Below, piece by piece: positions 61,888 through 64,000 of a stretch of 64,000 nt of DNA (its first letter is position 1; every line of letters begins with the position of its first letter). The stretch covers positions 244,104 to 308,103 of the forward strand of contig NW_020194664.1 of the NCBI RefSeq assembly GCF_002865645.1, given 5' to 3'. This DNA is from Hyaloscypha bicolor E. Taxonomy: Eukaryota; Ascomycota; Leotiomycetes; Helotiales; Hyaloscyphaceae. The notes beneath the pieces were generated by a model. That model worked only from the letters and a program-made list of their open reading frames with translations. It had not been told where the DNA came from and searched no databases. Both the position numbers and the translations under genes were made by a program.

Positions 61888-63937
61888 GTTATCCGTTCCG
61901 CTGCCACCAGCTTTACATGGCCCGTGCATCGGAGCGGCTCGCTTAAATTTCAGCCAATCAGAGGGCTGTATTCCATTCCAAACCCTTCGATTTCTACTTC
62001 TCCTCATGAAATATATCAAAACAGCTATTATAATTACATAAATGAACGTCGCACTGCTTACACCCAAAGGAGGACGAGTACTTACTGCTTTCCCGGCCTC
62101 TATTAGATGCAATTTCGCTCAATGCGACCCTTTTTCTTGGCCGATCCCTATATCTCAAGCCTTTACAGGCTACGCAGTACCCCCTTTTAGCCATCTTTAC
62201 TAGCTCGTGCGATTCCACAGGTACCTGTTTAGCTCCCTGGCTAATCTGTGATATTCTTCTCTTTGGACAGATCTTACTGTCTCTCCCTTTAGCTAGTAAA
62301 GCACTGACTAGCTGTCTCCTGAAATCCTGCTGGCTTCTGAAGCTTATTTCCCTAGGTTCAGGGACATCGCTACATAAAGCTAGTAAATAGCAATTGATCA
62401 GAACCGTACGAAGTAGCCAGTGCTCTAGTACTTGGTGCCCTCCCCGCTCCACGTACCGTAAACCAGCGTTCTGGGCAGTCAGGTGATCAAACTCGTCAAC
62501 TGCTCCCATATGATAGTTATATCCATCCGCAATTACAGGAATCGAGAGTATCTTTGTAGCCTGATTACCAAAGGGTATTCGTGCAGTCTTCGCTTTAGAA
62601 GAAGTCTCCTTAGGCCTCTTCCTTAGCCGTAAAACACGCTCGTCACCTGATATAAAGGAAGATATCATTAAAACAAAGGCTTGATCTTTTTACCTAACGT
62701 AATACACTTCTCCATTAGGCGTATACCTGGAATACGTTTCACCCCAGGGTATTACGTCCTTTTTGTCCGATTTCTGGAGGTCAAGAAGCTCCTTAATAAC
62801 CCTACCAGTTGTCCTGCAAGTCCCAGTAATCGCAACTCCCTGGGAGCGAGTATATTGGATAAAGCGAGTAGAAACAAAGAGATTATTAAGGTAAATGTAA
62901 TATCCAGAGCCCTTAGGAAGCTTGGGCAACCTTTTAATTAAGTGCAGAACTACTACTTGTATCTTATTTCCCCCATTTCCAGCCTTAATTATCCCACCAA
63001 GCTCTCGTAGAGTACATACTCCCACAGGCCCATTTTTTTGACCAGGAATATGCCAGTTCCATACGAGTAAGAACCCCCTTTGGGCTGCCTCCCAGACCTT
63101 ATATCCTGTAGGTATGGGCTTGTTTGGAACAGTGGTTGTTTCTTTGGATCGACCTTCAAATCGTATGATTATCTTATTGATTGCCAAGTCCCGTCCAGGC
63201 TTCCAAATACCCAAATTAACCTCTTGAATATGTGTACTAAAAGCTTTAACCTGCTCGGCAATTTATTAGCTAGTTTCAGGTAAAATGAACCGAGTAATAG
63301 GGGCTACCTTCTTATATGGGCCTTGTTCCTGATTTCCATGGAATCGTATATATATATGGAGCTCCTGAAACCGATTCCTACTCAAATACTTCGTAATTAG
63401 ATACTCAGGTATCATATTCTTTGTTATCCAATAGTCTGCGATCTTATTATCTATATGCAAGCTCATATATATTCGAATTGCAAGGTAGATATATATCTCT
63501 CTATAGCATATTAGGTACTAATCGTTTGCTCGTACGTAAGGGCCAGATTCGTCTGAAGGTTTTCGCATATAGTTATTTGTCTTCTCAACTATTAGATCAA
63601 TAATTTTGGGGATATAGTATATAGTAAACAAAGTAATAGGATCATCTGGAGAGACGTCTTCAGGTAAGGTGATTTCCCAGCCGAATTGGGGCAATTGCAT
63701 AGGCTTGAAAGCACTTCCCTGCTTGCGTAATGGATCTTTATTAGGCCGAAGGGTTCCTTTATTAGTGGAATCAAATACGGTAGCGTCTGGCATCCTGATT
63801 ATAGTATAATTAATGATTTAATTGAGTATTCAGTGGTTTATTTACATATAAACAGGAACCAGAGTTTTGGTATTCCTCCGGAATAATGGTTTTTCCGACG
63901 CACGGGCCATGTAAAGCTGGCGGCAGCATAGCGGATA
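61888..63937 (-). mobile_element. piggyBac-type DNA transposon, inactivated (ends partly resolved)
   Basis: Inverted repeats of about 45 bp flank the transposase: 61890-61933 and 63895-63937 share TTATCCG, GCTGCC-CCAGCTTTACATGG and CCCGTGC-TCGGA. Similarity continues outward (AAATTTGA on both sides), so the true ends lie further out. A TTAA at 61819-61822 is a candidate left boundary, and the right end may lie beyond the window. Confidence 0.78.
61994..63793 (-). pseudogene. piggyBac (DDE_Tnp_1_7) transposase with stops and lost catalytic Asp residues
   Basis: A single - strand frame from ATG 63793 to the stop at 61994-61996 covers a full-size transposase of about 599 codons. It is interrupted by TAG at 63518-63520, tandem TAA TAA near 63266, and TAA at about 62690. 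Family blocks: DYWITKNMIPEYL with LSRNRFQEL; IQEVNLGIWKPGRDLAINK; VPNKPIPTGYKVWEAA; YYIYLNNLF; MGAVDEFDHLTAQNAG; and a C-terminal Cys/His zinc region (CVACKG..CKQCDVHLC). In the first two catalytic blocks the expected D is N (NKIIIRFEGR and LNNLF), and the first also shows E-to-K, all G-to-A changes. The third Asp is kept. Confidence 0.9.
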
Positions 63938-64000
63938 AGGGGGGTCAAATTTCCCTATATAAATTTTTGCAGTGATTTGTATATTACTGGGTTTTATATA
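63938..64000. other. Window end, flank or outer part of the piggyBac element
   Basis: AT-rich. Contains AAATTTGA (as CAAATTT on this strand), mirrored on the left side of the element. Confidence 0.4.

Overview
The window comes from a filamentous ascomycete (Pezizomycotina). The evidence is short introns with GT..AG ends and CTRAY branch sites, a fungal-type transcription factor, a HET-domain gene, a secreted type-B carboxylesterase, and long AT-rich blocks whose transposons are mutated almost only by C-to-T and G-to-A changes. That is the mark of repeat-induced point mutation (RIP). No virus, plasmid or bacterial feature was seen. Layout: 1-3.9 kb is ordinary gene space, with a broken FAD-linked oxidoreductase on the - strand and a divergent, apparently intact, transcription-factor-like gene on the + strand. 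4.1-13.0 kb holds a full-length RIP-damaged Ty3/Gypsy element (GCCCG target duplication), a purine-rich block with minisatellites, and a 102-bp tandem array. 13.07-15.8 kb is a HET gene broken by three insertions (one short hAT element and two solo LTRs), each with an exact target-site duplication. 15.9-33.1 kb is RIP-degraded AT-rich DNA with a complete Ty1/Copia element (23443-29882), small inverted-repeat elements and a 15-bp satellite. 33.1-59.3 kb is a transposon nest that can be resolved by its target-site duplications: a Copia-type host element carries (i) an LTR element (35380-44577) that itself contains a 5.2-kb hAT, (ii) a gag-only LTR element (45706-53855) that itself contains a full Copia copy (46474-52819), (iii) a solo LTR, and (iv) a second gag-only element (56234-58265) containing another solo LTR. 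At about 59.46 kb the sequence returns sharply to normal composition, with a carboxylesterase gene (one intron, intact catalytic triad) and then a piggyBac-type transposon with a RIP-inactivated transposase. The most unusual item is a RIP-damaged histone H3-like gene (40592 to about 41105, with an intron) inside the terminal repeats of the hAT element, downstream of its transposase. A second is an island of nearly unmutated DNA (about 42.0-44.58 kb) inside an otherwise heavily mutated retroelement, so that its two 236-bp LTRs serve as a before-and-after record of RIP. The intact genes are the transcription-factor-like gene and the carboxylesterase; nearly everything between them is transposon-derived. 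Most AT-rich stretches were read by eye; coordinates of LTRs, TIRs and duplications were counted base by base, while coding-remnant limits are approximate.
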